Part shown: positions 36,177 through 43,994 of the stretch, in pieces
Layout: each line of letters opens with the position of its first letter
Numbering within the stretch: position 1 is the stretch's first letter
From: Mycolicibacterium madagascariense
GTDB taxonomy: Bacteria > Actinomycetota > Actinomycetes > Mycobacteriales > Mycobacteriaceae
NCBI RefSeq assembly: GCF_010729665.1
Contig: NZ_AP022610.1
Location: forward strand, 3,348,001-3,412,000
Reading direction: 5' to 3'
DNA: 64,000 nt
Translations under genes and position numbers: made by a program
Notes under the pieces: model-generated
Database searches by the model: none
What the model was told of the DNA's origin: nothing
The model's input: only the letters and a program-made list of their open reading frames with translations

Positions 36177-36830
36177 ATGACCGCCCCCTCTTCCACCGCC
36201 GGTGAAACCGGGCTTCGCGAACGCAAGAAGCGGATGACCCGGCAGGCGCTCATCGAGACCGCCGAGGCGATGTTCGCGGAGCGCGGATTCGACGCCGTCA
36301 CCGTCGCCGAGATCGCGGCGGCGGTGAACATCGCGGCCAAGACGGTCTTCGTCTACTTCCCCGCCAAGGAAGACCTCGTCTTTCACGACGAGGATTCGAT
36401 CCGGGACCAACTCGTTGCCCGCATCAGTGGCCGCGCCCCGGGCCAGACACCACTGGACGCCGTCGCCGACCTGCTCCACGAGATGATGGCAGCGTCCACC
36501 AAAGGGCCGGAGAACGAACTCGACCACTTGCTGCGCACCGTCGGGGACAGCGCCGTCCTGCAGGCCAGGATGAGGCTAATGTGGGAGCGCTTCGAAACGG
36601 CCATTGCGGTCGAGTTGGCCCGCGAGAGCGGGGACCATCCCTACTCCGCGCCTCCTCGCGTCGCCGCGGCACAGCTGACGATGCTGTACCGCATGTTGGC
36701 CTCCCCCGAACTGCTGGACTTCATACGTTCGAAGCCAAAGTCCAGACGAAGAGCCGCTTTTCGCCAGTGGTTCGACGAGGCCGTCCAAGCCGTCGGCCGC
36801 GGTATCGCGGATTACGCCCGTCGCGACTGA
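36177..36830 (+). CDS. TetR-family regulator
   Basis: ATG 36177 gives 217 residues with a TetR HTH (KKRMTRQALIETAEAMFAERGFDAVTV, EIAAAVNIAAKTVFVYFPAKEDLVF) and a TetR_C domain. It is divergent from the epimerase-like gene, the usual arrangement for a local repressor. The frame upstream to 36072 is intergenic. Confidence 0.9.
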   Translation: MTAPSSTAGETGLRERKKRMTRQALIETAEAMFAERGFDAVTVAEIAAAVNIAAKTVFVYFPAKEDLVFHDEDSIRDQLVARISGRAPGQTPLDAVADLLHEMMAASTKGPENELDHLLRTVGDSAVLQARMRLMWERFETAIAVELARESGDHPYSAPPRVAAAQLTMLYRMLASPELLDFIRSKPKSRRRAAFRQWFDEAVQAVGRGIADYARRD

Positions 36831-37230
36831 CGCACCCGTTCCTCGAGGATGCACGCAATCATGCGACTGGTTGCATCCGCGTCAACCACTTCGTCGTGCG
36901 AGAGCCCTTCTTCGCGACTGAACAGGTCAGCGCAGGTCGCTCGCCGCGGAGAACCCTCCCTCGATGAGGCTCAACCCCTGCACTTCGCGTGACTGCGTCG
37001 GCAGTCTCAGGCAACGCCGACGCGTTACTCGATTACCAAAGTAATTCACATACACCCCTTGGTACGGTTGGCTCGTGTGCGCTCAACAAGTCCTGCGAGA
37101 CACACACGATCCGGACTCTGAAGCCCCGCCCCCGCCGAACCCGCCGGCCAGCTTCCAGCGCAATCAGACTGCCGCCTCGCACGAAGGTGCGTGACGTCGA
37201 GGGCCTCAGAAAGCAGGTGAACGCTGCTCA
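36831..37230. other. Intergenic region, no recognised gene
   Basis: About 400 bases lie between the TetR end and the aldo/keto reductase end. No frame has family features and no clear terminator hairpin with a T-run was seen. Confidence 0.35.
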
Positions 37231-38277
37231 CTAGGCGAGGAGACGACGGCGGTGTGCGGGGTCAGCGAGGACGGCGGCGCAGTATCCCGCGTCGTCGGGG
37301 TTGAGGTCGATGCCGGGTGCCACGATGCGGTCGATGCGATCCAGCAACTCGGGTTCCAGAACGACGTCGGCGGCGCTGAGTTGGTCGCGCAGGTGCTCGG
37401 CGGTGCGCGGCCCGATAATGGCCGCCGAGACCGCGGGGTGGGTGGTGACGAATGCCAACGCCAGCTGAATCAACGTCAGGCCTGCTTCGTGGGCGAGGTC
37501 GCCGAGTTTGGTGGCGGCGGCGAGCTTGGCCTGATTGCCCGGGACGTCGAGGTCGTAGTGCGCCGACGTGCTGGCAAATGGCATCGTTTGGGTCCGGTGA
37601 CTCGACGGGTCGGCGCGGTCGCGGTGCCAGCGTCCCGACAGCCACCCCCCGGCCAGCGGACTCCACACCAGCACGCCCATCCGGTGGGTCTGGCAGGTAG
37701 GTAACACGTCGGCCTCGACGCCTCGGAAGAGCAGGGAATAGGGCGGCTGTTCGCAGACGAAGCGTTCGCGGTGGCGTCGCTCTGCGGTCCACTGGGCCTG
37801 CACGATCGCGGAGGGGGCAAACGTCGAGGACCCGGCGTAGCGCACCTTGCCGGCGCGGATGAGGTCCGACAACGCGCCCAGGGTCTCGTCGATGTCGGTG
37901 AACGGGTCGAGCCGGTGCACCTGATAGAGGTCGATGTGGTCGGTGTTGAGTCGACGCAAGCTGTTTTCGCAGGCCGTCATGATCCAGCGTCGCGAGGCGC
38001 CGCGCTCGTTGAGACCTTCCCCCATCGGACTGGACACCTTGGTCGCCAAGACGACGTCGTCGCGTCGTCCGATGATTGCCTTGCCGACGATGTGTTCGGA
38101 TTCGCCGTCGGAGTACACGTCGGCAGTGTCGATGATGTTCACCCCCGCGTCCAGGGCGGTGCCGATGATGCCCGCCGCGTCGTCGTGATCGGGGTTGCCC
38201 CACCGCCCGAACATCATGGCGCCCAGGCATAGCGAGCTGACGCGGACTCCGGTGCCCCCGAGTGTGCGGTACTGCAT
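37231..38277 (-). CDS. Aldo/keto reductase
   Basis: ATG 38277 gives 348 residues with AKR features: MQYRTLGGTGVRVSSLCLGAMMFG, the Asp of IIDTADVYSDGESE with catalytic Tyr, the Lys of VVLATKVSSPMG, and the His of IDLYQVHRLDP. It reduces carbonyls with NADPH, resembling the YajO/Tas group. It is divergent from the TetR at 38433, which probably represses it. Confidence 0.92.
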   Translation of the reverse strand: MQYRTLGGTGVRVSSLCLGAMMFGRWGNPDHDDAAGIIGTALDAGVNIIDTADVYSDGESEHIVGKAIIGRRDDVVLATKVSSPMGEGLNERGASRRWIMTACENSLRRLNTDHIDLYQVHRLDPFTDIDETLGALSDLIRAGKVRYAGSSTFAPSAIVQAQWTAERRHRERFVCEQPPYSLLFRGVEADVLPTCQTHRMGVLVWSPLAGGWLSGRWHRDRADPSSHRTQTMPFASTSAHYDLDVPGNQAKLAAATKLGDLAHEAGLTLIQLALAFVTTHPAVSAAIIGPRTAEHLRDQLSAADVVLEPELLDRIDRIVAPGIDLNPDDAGYCAAVLADPAHRRRLLA

Positions 38278-38432
38278 GAGTTGACGACCCTTCTCTGGTG
38301 ATCGCGCCGCGGGCGCAGCGACGGGTGGCTCGTGGAACGGCGCGCTGCTAGCGTCCCCGTAACGGAGCCGGGTCCACATGGATAGCTAAGCGGATTCGGC
38401 TCCACATCGCAATGCGACGAACGGAGCGTCCC

Positions 38433-39044
38433 GTGTCTGATGCGCCGGAGCGCCGGCCGATCCGGGCTGACGCGCGGGCAAACCAGGACAAGCTGCTCGC
38501 CGCGAGCGCCGCCGCCTTCGCCCGCGACGGCCAGGCCGCGACCCTCAAACGAATCGCCAAGGACGCCGGCGTCGGCATCGCTACCCTGTACCGACGCTTC
38601 CCGACCCGCGAGCATCTGGTCGACGCCACCTACCGCTACGAGACCGACCGGCTCGCCGCCCAGGCATCGGACCTACTGAGGGTATTGCCCGCCGACCGGG
38701 CACTACGGGCGTGGATGTCTGAGGTGTTGGACTACCTCGCCACCAAGCACGGCATGGCCGACACCCTGCGAACCCTGCTGCACGACGACGAGCAATTGAG
38801 CTCGCAGACGCGCGAGCAGTTCACCAGCGCAATCGAGCGATTCCGCCTTGCCGGAATCGACCAGGGACAGATCCGGGAGAACATTGCCGCGTCCGACATC
38901 CTCATGGCTTTGGCCGGTATTACCCTCGTCGCCGACGGTACTCATCAACGCCAGCAAGCCGAACGGCTGCTGGACCTGCTGATGGACGGCCTCACTCGCC
39001 CGCAAGCATGGCGCGAGGTCCGTGAACCGTCCTCCGCGAAGTGA
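38433..39044 (+). CDS. TetR-family regulator
   Basis: GTG 38433 has a GGAG site at proper distance and was preferred over ATG 38412, which has none. The protein has about 203 residues with a TetR HTH (ARANQDKLLAASAAAFARDGQ, LKRIAKDAGVGIATLYRRFPTREHLV) and the SbtR-like C-domain. It is divergent from the aldo/keto reductase. GGAGCCG and CGGCTCC about 35 bases apart lie between them as possible arms of an operator. Confidence 0.88.
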   Translation: MSDAPERRPIRADARANQDKLLAASAAAFARDGQAATLKRIAKDAGVGIATLYRRFPTREHLVDATYRYETDRLAAQASDLLRVLPADRALRAWMSEVLDYLATKHGMADTLRTLLHDDEQLSSQTREQFTSAIERFRLAGIDQGQIRENIAASDILMALAGITLVADGTHQRQQAERLLDLLMDGLTRPQAWREVREPSSAK

Positions 39045-39091
39045 TGGAACTCAACGGCTCTGTCGGCTATCTCAGTTCTAGAGATTCGAGA

Positions 39092-39113
39092 CACCTCGTG
39101 CCTTGCCGAGGTG
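39092..39113 (+). terminator. Possible hairpin after the TetR gene
   Basis: CACCTCG and CGAGGTG form a 7-base-pair stem with an 8-base loop, 48 bases after the TetR stop. There is no T-run, as is common for mycobacterial hairpins, so the call is tentative. Confidence 0.3.
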
Positions 39114-39179
39114 GCCGCCTAGGCCTTCTGCAGGCCGCACCCGCTGACTCGGCGGCTGCGGCATTCTGCAAGGTCTAGC

Positions 39180-39557
39180 GTGGGCGCAATGGGTTTGTTC
39201 AGCCACGAGGAGTTCCGCGACTTCGACGAGGGCGTTGCAGGCGGCGCTAGTGGTGGGGCCGTTGAGAGGGCTCGCGGTGCTGATGTCGACGAATTGCGGT
39301 CAGATCAACCGGTGGTCGTTGGTCCGGGGATACCGCCCGAGGATGGTTCTTGCGGTCAGTTCGCCGTGCAGTTTCACCTGTCGACGTCAATGCTGGTCGG
39401 ATTGACACGTATTGCTGACATGCGCGGGGTAAGCGTGCCGGAGGTGTGCCGCCAGGTCATCGGTGTGTTCGTCGCCCAGCAGGAGGGCGAATTACGTGCG
39501 TTGCTCGCCGCTGAGGCCGAGGTGGCGGACTACCGGCCGAGTTTGGGTGACGCATAG
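39180..39557 (+). CDS. Hypothetical protein, possible ribbon-helix-helix
   Basis: The 125-residue frame ends with a region (about 62-110: FAVQFHLSTSMLVGLTRIADM, VSVPEVCRQVIGVFVAQQEGEL) that has the strand-helix-helix look of CopG/Arc-type DNA-binding proteins. The first 60 residues are acidic and low in order. GTG 39180 or ATG 39189 may be the start. It overlaps the truncated ycnI remnant tail-to-tail. No partner toxin is visible. Confidence 0.4.
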   Translation: MGAMGLFSHEEFRDFDEGVAGGASGGAVERARGADVDELRSDQPVVVGPGIPPEDGSCGQFAVQFHLSTSMLVGLTRIADMRGVSVPEVCRQVIGVFVAQQEGELRALLAAEAEVADYRPSLGDA

Positions 39558-39769
39558 GCGGTGTCATCGGGCAGGGTGACCCGCAACTCGGTGGTGGAGG
39601 CGGTGTCGGATTCGGTGGGCACGCGGAACGTCGCCACGCCGTACCCCCCTTGGCTGGCATCGGTTCCCGACACCTGCACGTGCGACAGGGCGGGCGCGGC
39701 CACGCCGATCGTCGCCACCGCGGCGACGACAATGGCCCCGCACGCGCGCAAGGTTCTCTTCATGGTCAT
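39530..39769 (-). pseudogene. YcnI (DUF1775) copper-associated protein, truncated
   Basis: The frame from 39769 reads MTMKRTLRACGAIVVAAVATIGVAAPALSH, a signal peptide followed by the mature His1 of YcnI proteins. It continues with SQGGYGVATFRVPTESDTASTTELRVTLPDDTAYAS, then stops at about residue 79. YcnI proteins normally have a DUF1775 domain of about 130-150 residues plus a membrane anchor, so about two thirds are missing. The break lies where the hypothetical gene on the other strand ends, which suggests a rearrangement. Confidence 0.75.
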
Positions 39770-39827
39770 GAATCCTGTTGTCTGATAGTAGTTTTCGTGT
39801 TCTTCGGGGTTCAGGTGGCGGTTGAGA

Positions 39828-39944
39828 TCAGATGGCGAGGGCCGCAAAAAGCGCCCCATCCCTGGCCGTCATCAACAGCCAGACCAAGGCGATCATGGCC
39901 GCGGCCATCAGCACATGCCGCGACAAGGCACCCGGGTCGGCCAC
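39828..39944 (-). CDS. Possible 38-residue membrane peptide
   Basis: GTG 39944 opens a frame ending RHVLMAAAMIALVWLLMTARDGALFAALAI, which would form one membrane helix. It lies between the membrane protein gene and the ycnI remnant on the same strand. There is no family match that I recognise and the start is not well supported. Confidence 0.3.
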   Translation of the reverse strand: MADPGALSRHVLMAAAMIALVWLLMTARDGALFAALAI

Positions 39945-40097
39945 CCGTCGGCGGGCACGTACCGGGGCGAGGTACGTCGCCGTAAGTCGTCTCCCGCACG
40001 GCATTGGTTGCCTGGGAATGTGCCGTGGGCGCGACGGGACTTGCGGTCGGTAGGGATATGTTCTGGTCGTTCATCGTGAGCGGCGCCGAAGCCGGTC

Positions 40098-40511
40098 TCA
40101 GATCATCGATGGGTGGGTCGTGCGTCTGCGTGCGCCCACCAGCATCGCAACACATAGCGCAATGGTGAGAGTTTCGGTGATCACAGTGAGGGCGGCGTAT
40201 GGTGTTGGTTCCCAGCCGATCTCGGTGAATCCGAACAGACCGATGGTGCGGGACAGGGCGAAGGCGCAGAGCGACCCCGCCGAGAGCGCGGCGGCGGCGG
40301 CTGCCATCCACCAGGGGCCGCCCAGGAGGGTCAGGGTCGCGACGGCGCAGGACAGGCTGGCTTGGAGCAGGAACGCGGGCCCGATGGTGGGGATGGCGTG
40401 GTAGCTGTCGATGTAGAGGTAGGCGTGCAGGACGCCGCTCAGGGCTAGGGATGCGCTCATTCCGCTGCGGAGCGCAATCTTCACGGGGGTCTTCGTGGCG
40501 GTGAATGTCAT
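40098..40511 (-). CDS. Hypothetical four-helix membrane protein
   Basis: The 137-residue protein has four hydrophobic stretches (about 18-35, 43-62, 66-90, 105-127) and a short basic tail. Its start overlaps the phosphoesterase stop by four bases (ATGA), so both are translated together. It belongs to the cupredoxin/phosphoesterase operon and may anchor or assist that exported set. I do not recognise a family. Confidence 0.65.
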   Translation of the reverse strand: MTFTATKTPVKIALRSGMSASLALSGVLHAYLYIDSYHAIPTIGPAFLLQASLSCAVATLTLLGGPWWMAAAAAALSAGSLCAFALSRTIGLFGFTEIGWEPTPYAALTVITETLTIALCVAMLVGARRRTTHPSMI

Positions 40512-41449
40512 TGGAGTTTGTCCTCTGTGATGGCCAGGGAGTGCTGGCCCTTGCGGTAGGTGACCTCGCGGATGCCGAGGATGTCGGCGAGTTGTCCGGC
40601 GGGCAGGGTGAGCGGTTTGGGCGTGGGGCCGTCCCCGGGGTGCGGCAGTGGGTACGCGGTGGTGGTGGCGCTGTGAAAAGTGACGTTGCCCTCGGTTTTG
40701 GTGAACAGTTGGTGCACGTGGCCGTTGAGGCAGGTGACGGAGGCGAACCGGGACAGGTAGCTCAAGGCCTGGGCGGCGTCTTCGGTGCCCCAGCCCCAGT
40801 CGGGGTACATCGCGAACAGGGGGATGTGGCTGAACACGATAATGGGGGTGTCACTGGAGAGGGCGGCGACGTCCTTGCGGACGAAGTCGAGTTGCTCGGT
40901 GCCGAGGTGACCGAGTTTGGTCATGTTGAGAGTGTTGACCAAACCGATGACGTGGACCCCGGCGACGTCGAAGCTGTACCAGCCCTCGCCTTGGGTGCCG
41001 GCGCCGAAGGTTTGGCGGTACTTCTGGCCGGCGTCGTCGGTGGAGTCGTGTTCGCCGGGCACGGTGAACACGTGCGGGGTCTTCAGTCCGGTCAGCATCT
41101 GTTTGACCTGATCGAACTGGGCCGGGGTGGACAGGTGGGTCAAATCGCCAGTGTGGATGACGAAGTCTGGGGTGTAGTCCAGGGCGTTGATCTGCTCGAT
41201 GGCGTGGGTGAAGGTGTCGGTCACGTTGGGGTTGGCGGTGCCCTTGAATCCGATGTGGCTGTCGCTGACTTGGACGAAGCGCAGATCGGGTCGGGCCGTG
41301 GCCAGTGGCGGAACTGCGCCGGATCCGGCAACGTGGGAGATCACCTCGCCTCCGCTAACGGTCAGGACCACGGCGGCGCCGAACCAGGCGGAGTGGCGCA
41401 TCAGTTGGCGGCGCGTCATGCCCTCGGGATCACGCTGGTCACCGTTCAC
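40508..41449 (-). CDS. Tat-exported metallophosphoesterase
   Basis: GTG 41449 overlaps the cupredoxin stop (GTGA). The 313-residue protein has a twin-arginine type signal (MTRRQLMRHSAWFGAAVVLTV). The calcineurin-like ligands follow: DSHIG, HTGDLTH, PGEHDS (Glu in place of the usual Asn), FSHIP and NGHVHQ. It should be an exported dinuclear-metal phosphohydrolase. It is placed between a copper-binding lipoprotein and a membrane protein, which suggests an envelope role. The Glu replacement is a small departure from the family norm. Confidence 0.87.
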   Translation of the reverse strand: MNGDQRDPEGMTRRQLMRHSAWFGAAVVLTVSGGEVISHVAGSGAVPPLATARPDLRFVQVSDSHIGFKGTANPNVTDTFTHAIEQINALDYTPDFVIHTGDLTHLSTPAQFDQVKQMLTGLKTPHVFTVPGEHDSTDDAGQKYRQTFGAGTQGEGWYSFDVAGVHVIGLVNTLNMTKLGHLGTEQLDFVRKDVAALSSDTPIIVFSHIPLFAMYPDWGWGTEDAAQALSYLSRFASVTCLNGHVHQLFTKTEGNVTFHSATTTAYPLPHPGDGPTPKPLTLPAGQLADILGIREVTYRKGQHSLAITEDKLQ

Positions 41450-41934
41450 GAGGTCACCACCACGGTGGCATGCATGAACGGGTGGATCGAGCAGATGTAG
41501 TCGAAGTGGCCTGCGGTGCGGAAGGTGAAGCTGAACGAGCCGTTGGTGTCCATGGCCGGGGAGTGAAACGATCCGTCGTTGGCGACCACGGTGTGGGGTT
41601 CGCCGTCCTTGTTGGTCCAGGTCACCGTCGACCCGACCGGCACGGTCAACGTGATGGGGGCGAAGGCGAAGTCGTCGATGCTGACCGCGGGGCCCCCCAC
41701 GGGCGCGCTCGGCCCGCTGGTGGGCGTCATCGGTACTGGGGTCTCTGAGCCGGGAGTGTCGGCGCCGGTCAATCCTGGGGTGATGCTGCTCTGCGCCCCG
41801 AAGGTGACCGGCGGGTTGCCCGAGGGCCCACCGGCCGAGCCGGAGCAGCCCGAGAGCAGCAACGTCGCGGTGAGTGCGGCGACCGGCAGCACGATGTGCG
41901 CGCTGCGAGGGAGGCTGCGAGAAAGGGAAGCCAT
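41446..41934 (-). CDS. Cupredoxin-domain lipoprotein
   Basis: The 162-residue protein has a lipoprotein signal (LPVAALTATLLLSGC) and a Gly/Pro/Thr-rich linker to about 85. A plastocyanin-like domain follows with type 1 copper ligands: the His of EPHTVV and Cys-His-Met in DYICSIHPFMHATV. It is an outer-face electron carrier or copper binder. It is the first gene of the operon with the phosphoesterase and membrane proteins, and a copy of the motif shared with the sigma-factor gene lies 56 bases upstream. Confidence 0.9.
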   Translation of the reverse strand: MASLSRSLPRSAHIVLPVAALTATLLLSGCSGSAGGPSGNPPVTFGAQSSITPGLTGADTPGSETPVPMTPTSGPSAPVGGPAVSIDDFAFAPITLTVPVGSTVTWTNKDGEPHTVVANDGSFHSPAMDTNGSFSFTFRTAGHFDYICSIHPFMHATVVVTS

Positions 41935-41989
41935 GTGCGGAGATGAACCTTTCGTAGTCGGTGACCGGGGCGTCCGCGGGGATGTGGAG

Positions 41990-42019
41990 CCTCACCCACT
42001 AGATAGGGCCAGGGGTTAC
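41990..42019 (-). promoter_or_regulatory. Shared promoter-like motif, copy C (cupredoxin operon)
   Basis: Read on the minus strand it is GTAACC (42019-42014), seven bases, CTAT (42006-42003), six bases, GGTGAGG (41996-41990). The same three blocks at nearly the same spacing occur upstream of the sigma-factor gene and of a small secreted protein gene. The distance GTAACC to GGTG is 17 bases, compatible with ECF -35/-10 spacing. Confidence 0.6.
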
Positions 42020-42130
42020 GGCCCGAGCACATCGCTCGTCGTGGCTGGTCGAAGTCAAGCTGATGCCCGAGTGTGCATGCGCCGATTCGCCTCTCCCAGT
42101 ACGCATCCCACGGTGCCCTCAGTGGCTGAC

Positions 42131-42397
42131 TCATCCGCCGTTGCAGGTGAGGTGAAGGTAGACGGTGTCCAATGGTGCTGGGTGGATCGGGTGTGCTGTT
42201 GAGGGTGAGGTGCCGTTTCGAGGTCCCCGGGCACCGGTGACCTGGCAACTCGACACCGCAAAGATCGTCGCTGCGCCTCGGAGCACGTCGTGGACTGTGG
42301 CGGGCTCGGCTGCCGTCGCGCCGATCAGTACCGGTGCAGTGATCGTCAGGGCGACCTCGACGATGACAGTGAGGACAGCGGGCGTGATGATTCTCAT
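42131..42397 (-). CDS. Small secreted protein with paired cysteines
   Basis: ATG 42397 follows AAGGGAC. The 88-residue protein has a hydrophobic N-terminus (VLTVIVEVALTITAPVLIGATA). The rest has the pattern CQVT-x3-G ... DTVYLHLTC at the end, the same as in the neighbouring secreted protein at 42654 (CTVT-x3-G ... TTVYVDISC). The two cysteines likely form a disulfide outside the cell. Function unknown. Confidence 0.6.
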   Translation of the reverse strand: MRIITPAVLTVIVEVALTITAPVLIGATAAEPATVHDVLRGAATIFAVSSCQVTGARGPRNGTSPSTAHPIHPAPLDTVYLHLTCNGG

Positions 42398-42653
42398 TGG
42401 GTCCCTTGTGGTGTGTGAGGACGGGGTTTGCGTGGGCTCGGTGGTCGCTGAAACTCATGGGTCGTGCGATGGGGCGGATCGCTCCGGCTGCGGTGGACCT
42501 ACCGGCGTCCGGCGACGGCCCGCCGAGGCCCAAGGGTGTTTTTGCACTTGGCCTTTGGGGGTGATGACCCGCTGGCGGGTTCTCGCGACGCGACGGCGGT
42601 GACTACCCCGACGTCGCGTCGGTGACTCGGCGTCGCGGGTCGAACATGGTGGG

Positions 42654-42986
42654 TCAGTGGTCGTCGGGGCAGGAGATGTCGACATAGACGGTGGTGAAGT
42701 GGGTGTCGTCGATGAGCTGGCCCGACGAGTCGACGTTGGAATCCGACATTCCATGGACATCGGTGACCGTGCACTCCGATATGGGGTCATCGGCGGATCC
42801 GTTGATTCGGACGTCGAAGCCTTGGGTGTGCAGGCTGCTGATGGTGTCTTGGGCGTTGCCGGTGTCGGTGGACGCTGCGGTGGCAGTGCTAGCGAGCCCC
42901 AATCCGACCGCCGCCAGCGTGCCGATAATGGTGGTGGTGATGGCGCACGTCCTAATCCCAACGCGCGCAAAGTTTGTGTGTCTCAA
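42654..42986 (-). CDS. Small secreted protein with paired cysteines
   Basis: TTG 42986 has an AAGGAAAG site and was chosen over longer readings. The 110-residue protein has a signal peptide (CAITTTIIGTLAAVGLGLAS ... TAA) and a short mature domain with CTVTDVHG and TTVYVDISCPDDH at the end. It is related to the protein at 42131. A copy of the shared promoter-like motif lies about 85 bases upstream, which links it to the sigma factor. Function unknown. Confidence 0.65.
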   Translation of the reverse strand: MRHTNFARVGIRTCAITTTIIGTLAAVGLGLASTATAASTDTGNAQDTISSLHTQGFDVRINGSADDPISECTVTDVHGMSDSNVDSSGQLIDDTHFTTVYVDISCPDDH

Positions 42987-43070
42987 TGTCTTTCCTTCAT
43001 CGTGTGTGCGGGAAAGGGCACGCGGTGGGGCACACCCAGTGAGGCGGGTGGCGGCGGGATCGCTGTCGTG

Positions 43071-43104
43071 CCACACCAACAGAGATAGGTCCCGGGGTTA
43101 CACC
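43071..43104 (-). promoter_or_regulatory. Shared promoter-like motif, copy A (secreted protein gene)
   Basis: On the minus strand: GGTGTAACC (43104-43096), seven bases, CTAT (43088-43085), seven bases, GGTGTGG (43077-43071). The flanks GGTGTAACC and GGTGTGG are identical to copy B in the opposite direction. Confidence 0.65.
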
Positions 43105-43342
43105 GCCGCGCCCCCGGCAGCCTGCACGGAATGGACTGCGCTGAACCAATGCCGTTGTCATCGGGTGCTTCCACGCGTCGACCGCGGCCTTGGAGCTGGC
43201 TTTGGGTCCCGCGAACACGTCGTACTCGGCTTGCGATTATCACCCCCCTTCCTCTTCCCCGGCCGTCGGCGGCGGCCGGCGGGGAGATCAGCTCCGTTGG
43301 GGTGCACCTAAAGCAACCCGATAGGCGCCCGGTGGGGTGTTG

Positions 43343-43375
43343 GGTGTAACCCGGGTGACTATTGACTAGGTGTGG
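43343..43375 (+). promoter_or_regulatory. Shared promoter-like motif, copy B (sigma-factor gene)
   Basis: GGTGTAACC (43343-43351), seven bases, CTAT (43359-43362), six bases, GGTGTGG (43369-43375), 52 bases before the sigma-factor start. This would be the autoregulated promoter of the ECF sigma gene. Confidence 0.65.
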
Positions 43376-43427
43376 GCATGCCAGGGCTGGTTCGGCGCCT
43401 GACCGACGTGGAGGGAGGGAACGGCCG

Positions 43428-43994
43428 ATGATGGCGCGACGTGATCCTCCCGAGTCGCCAAGGATCCTTTCGGCCGTGCCCGCCCCCGACGGGGGGTACC
43501 GAGACTGGGAAGCGGTATACCAAGACAACGTCACCTGGGTGTACCGCACGCTCTACGCGCGGGTGGGCAACCGCGCCGACGCCGAAGACCTCACCGCTGA
43601 AGTCTTCCTCGCGGCGTTGGGCCCGCTGCGCCTCTCGGCATCGGCGGCCGAGGTCCGTGCCTACCTGCGGGCCACCGCGCGCACCGTGCTGGCCGCACAC
43701 TGGCGGGCCACCCTAGGCCGCGAAATCACCCTCATCGAGGACCTCGACGTCACCGCCCCCGATAGCGAGGACGCCATCAGCACCGCCCCGCACCGCGCAG
43801 CCGCCGCGTTGGCGGCTCTGCCCGATCACTACCGCCAGATCTTGGAATTACGCTTCCTGCAGGGCCGTTCCATCAAGGACTCCGCGGCCGAACTCGGTAT
43901 CAGCGTCGCCAACGCCAAAGTCTTGCAGCACCGCGCTCTACGCTTGGCAGCACAGGCCAACGACACCGGCAAGACAAGGGAGGAACGGCTATGA
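43428..43994 (+). CDS. ECF-type RNA polymerase sigma factor
   Basis: ATG 43428 (or 43431) follows GGAGGGAGGGA. The protein has 188 residues: a sigma-2 region (WEAVYQDNVTWVYRTLYARVGNRADAEDLTAEVFLAAL) and a sigma-4 HTH (LPDHYRQILELRFLQGRSIKDSAAELGISVANAKVLQHRAL). It overlaps the Rieske gene by ATGA. It probably directs transcription from the motif copies upstream of itself, of the secreted protein gene and of the cupredoxin operon. Its anti-sigma partner may be the Rieske protein. Confidence 0.92.
   Translation: MMARRDPPESPRILSAVPAPDGGYRDWEAVYQDNVTWVYRTLYARVGNRADAEDLTAEVFLAALGPLRLSASAAEVRAYLRATARTVLAAHWRATLGREITLIEDLDVTAPDSEDAISTAPHRAAAALAALPDHYRQILELRFLQGRSIKDSAAELGISVANAKVLQHRALRLAAQANDTGKTREERL

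Noticed and set aside
42515..42560. GGCCCAAG ... CTTGGCC hairpin considered as a terminator
   Set aside because: The stem is imperfect, the loop is long and no T-run follows on the relevant strand.
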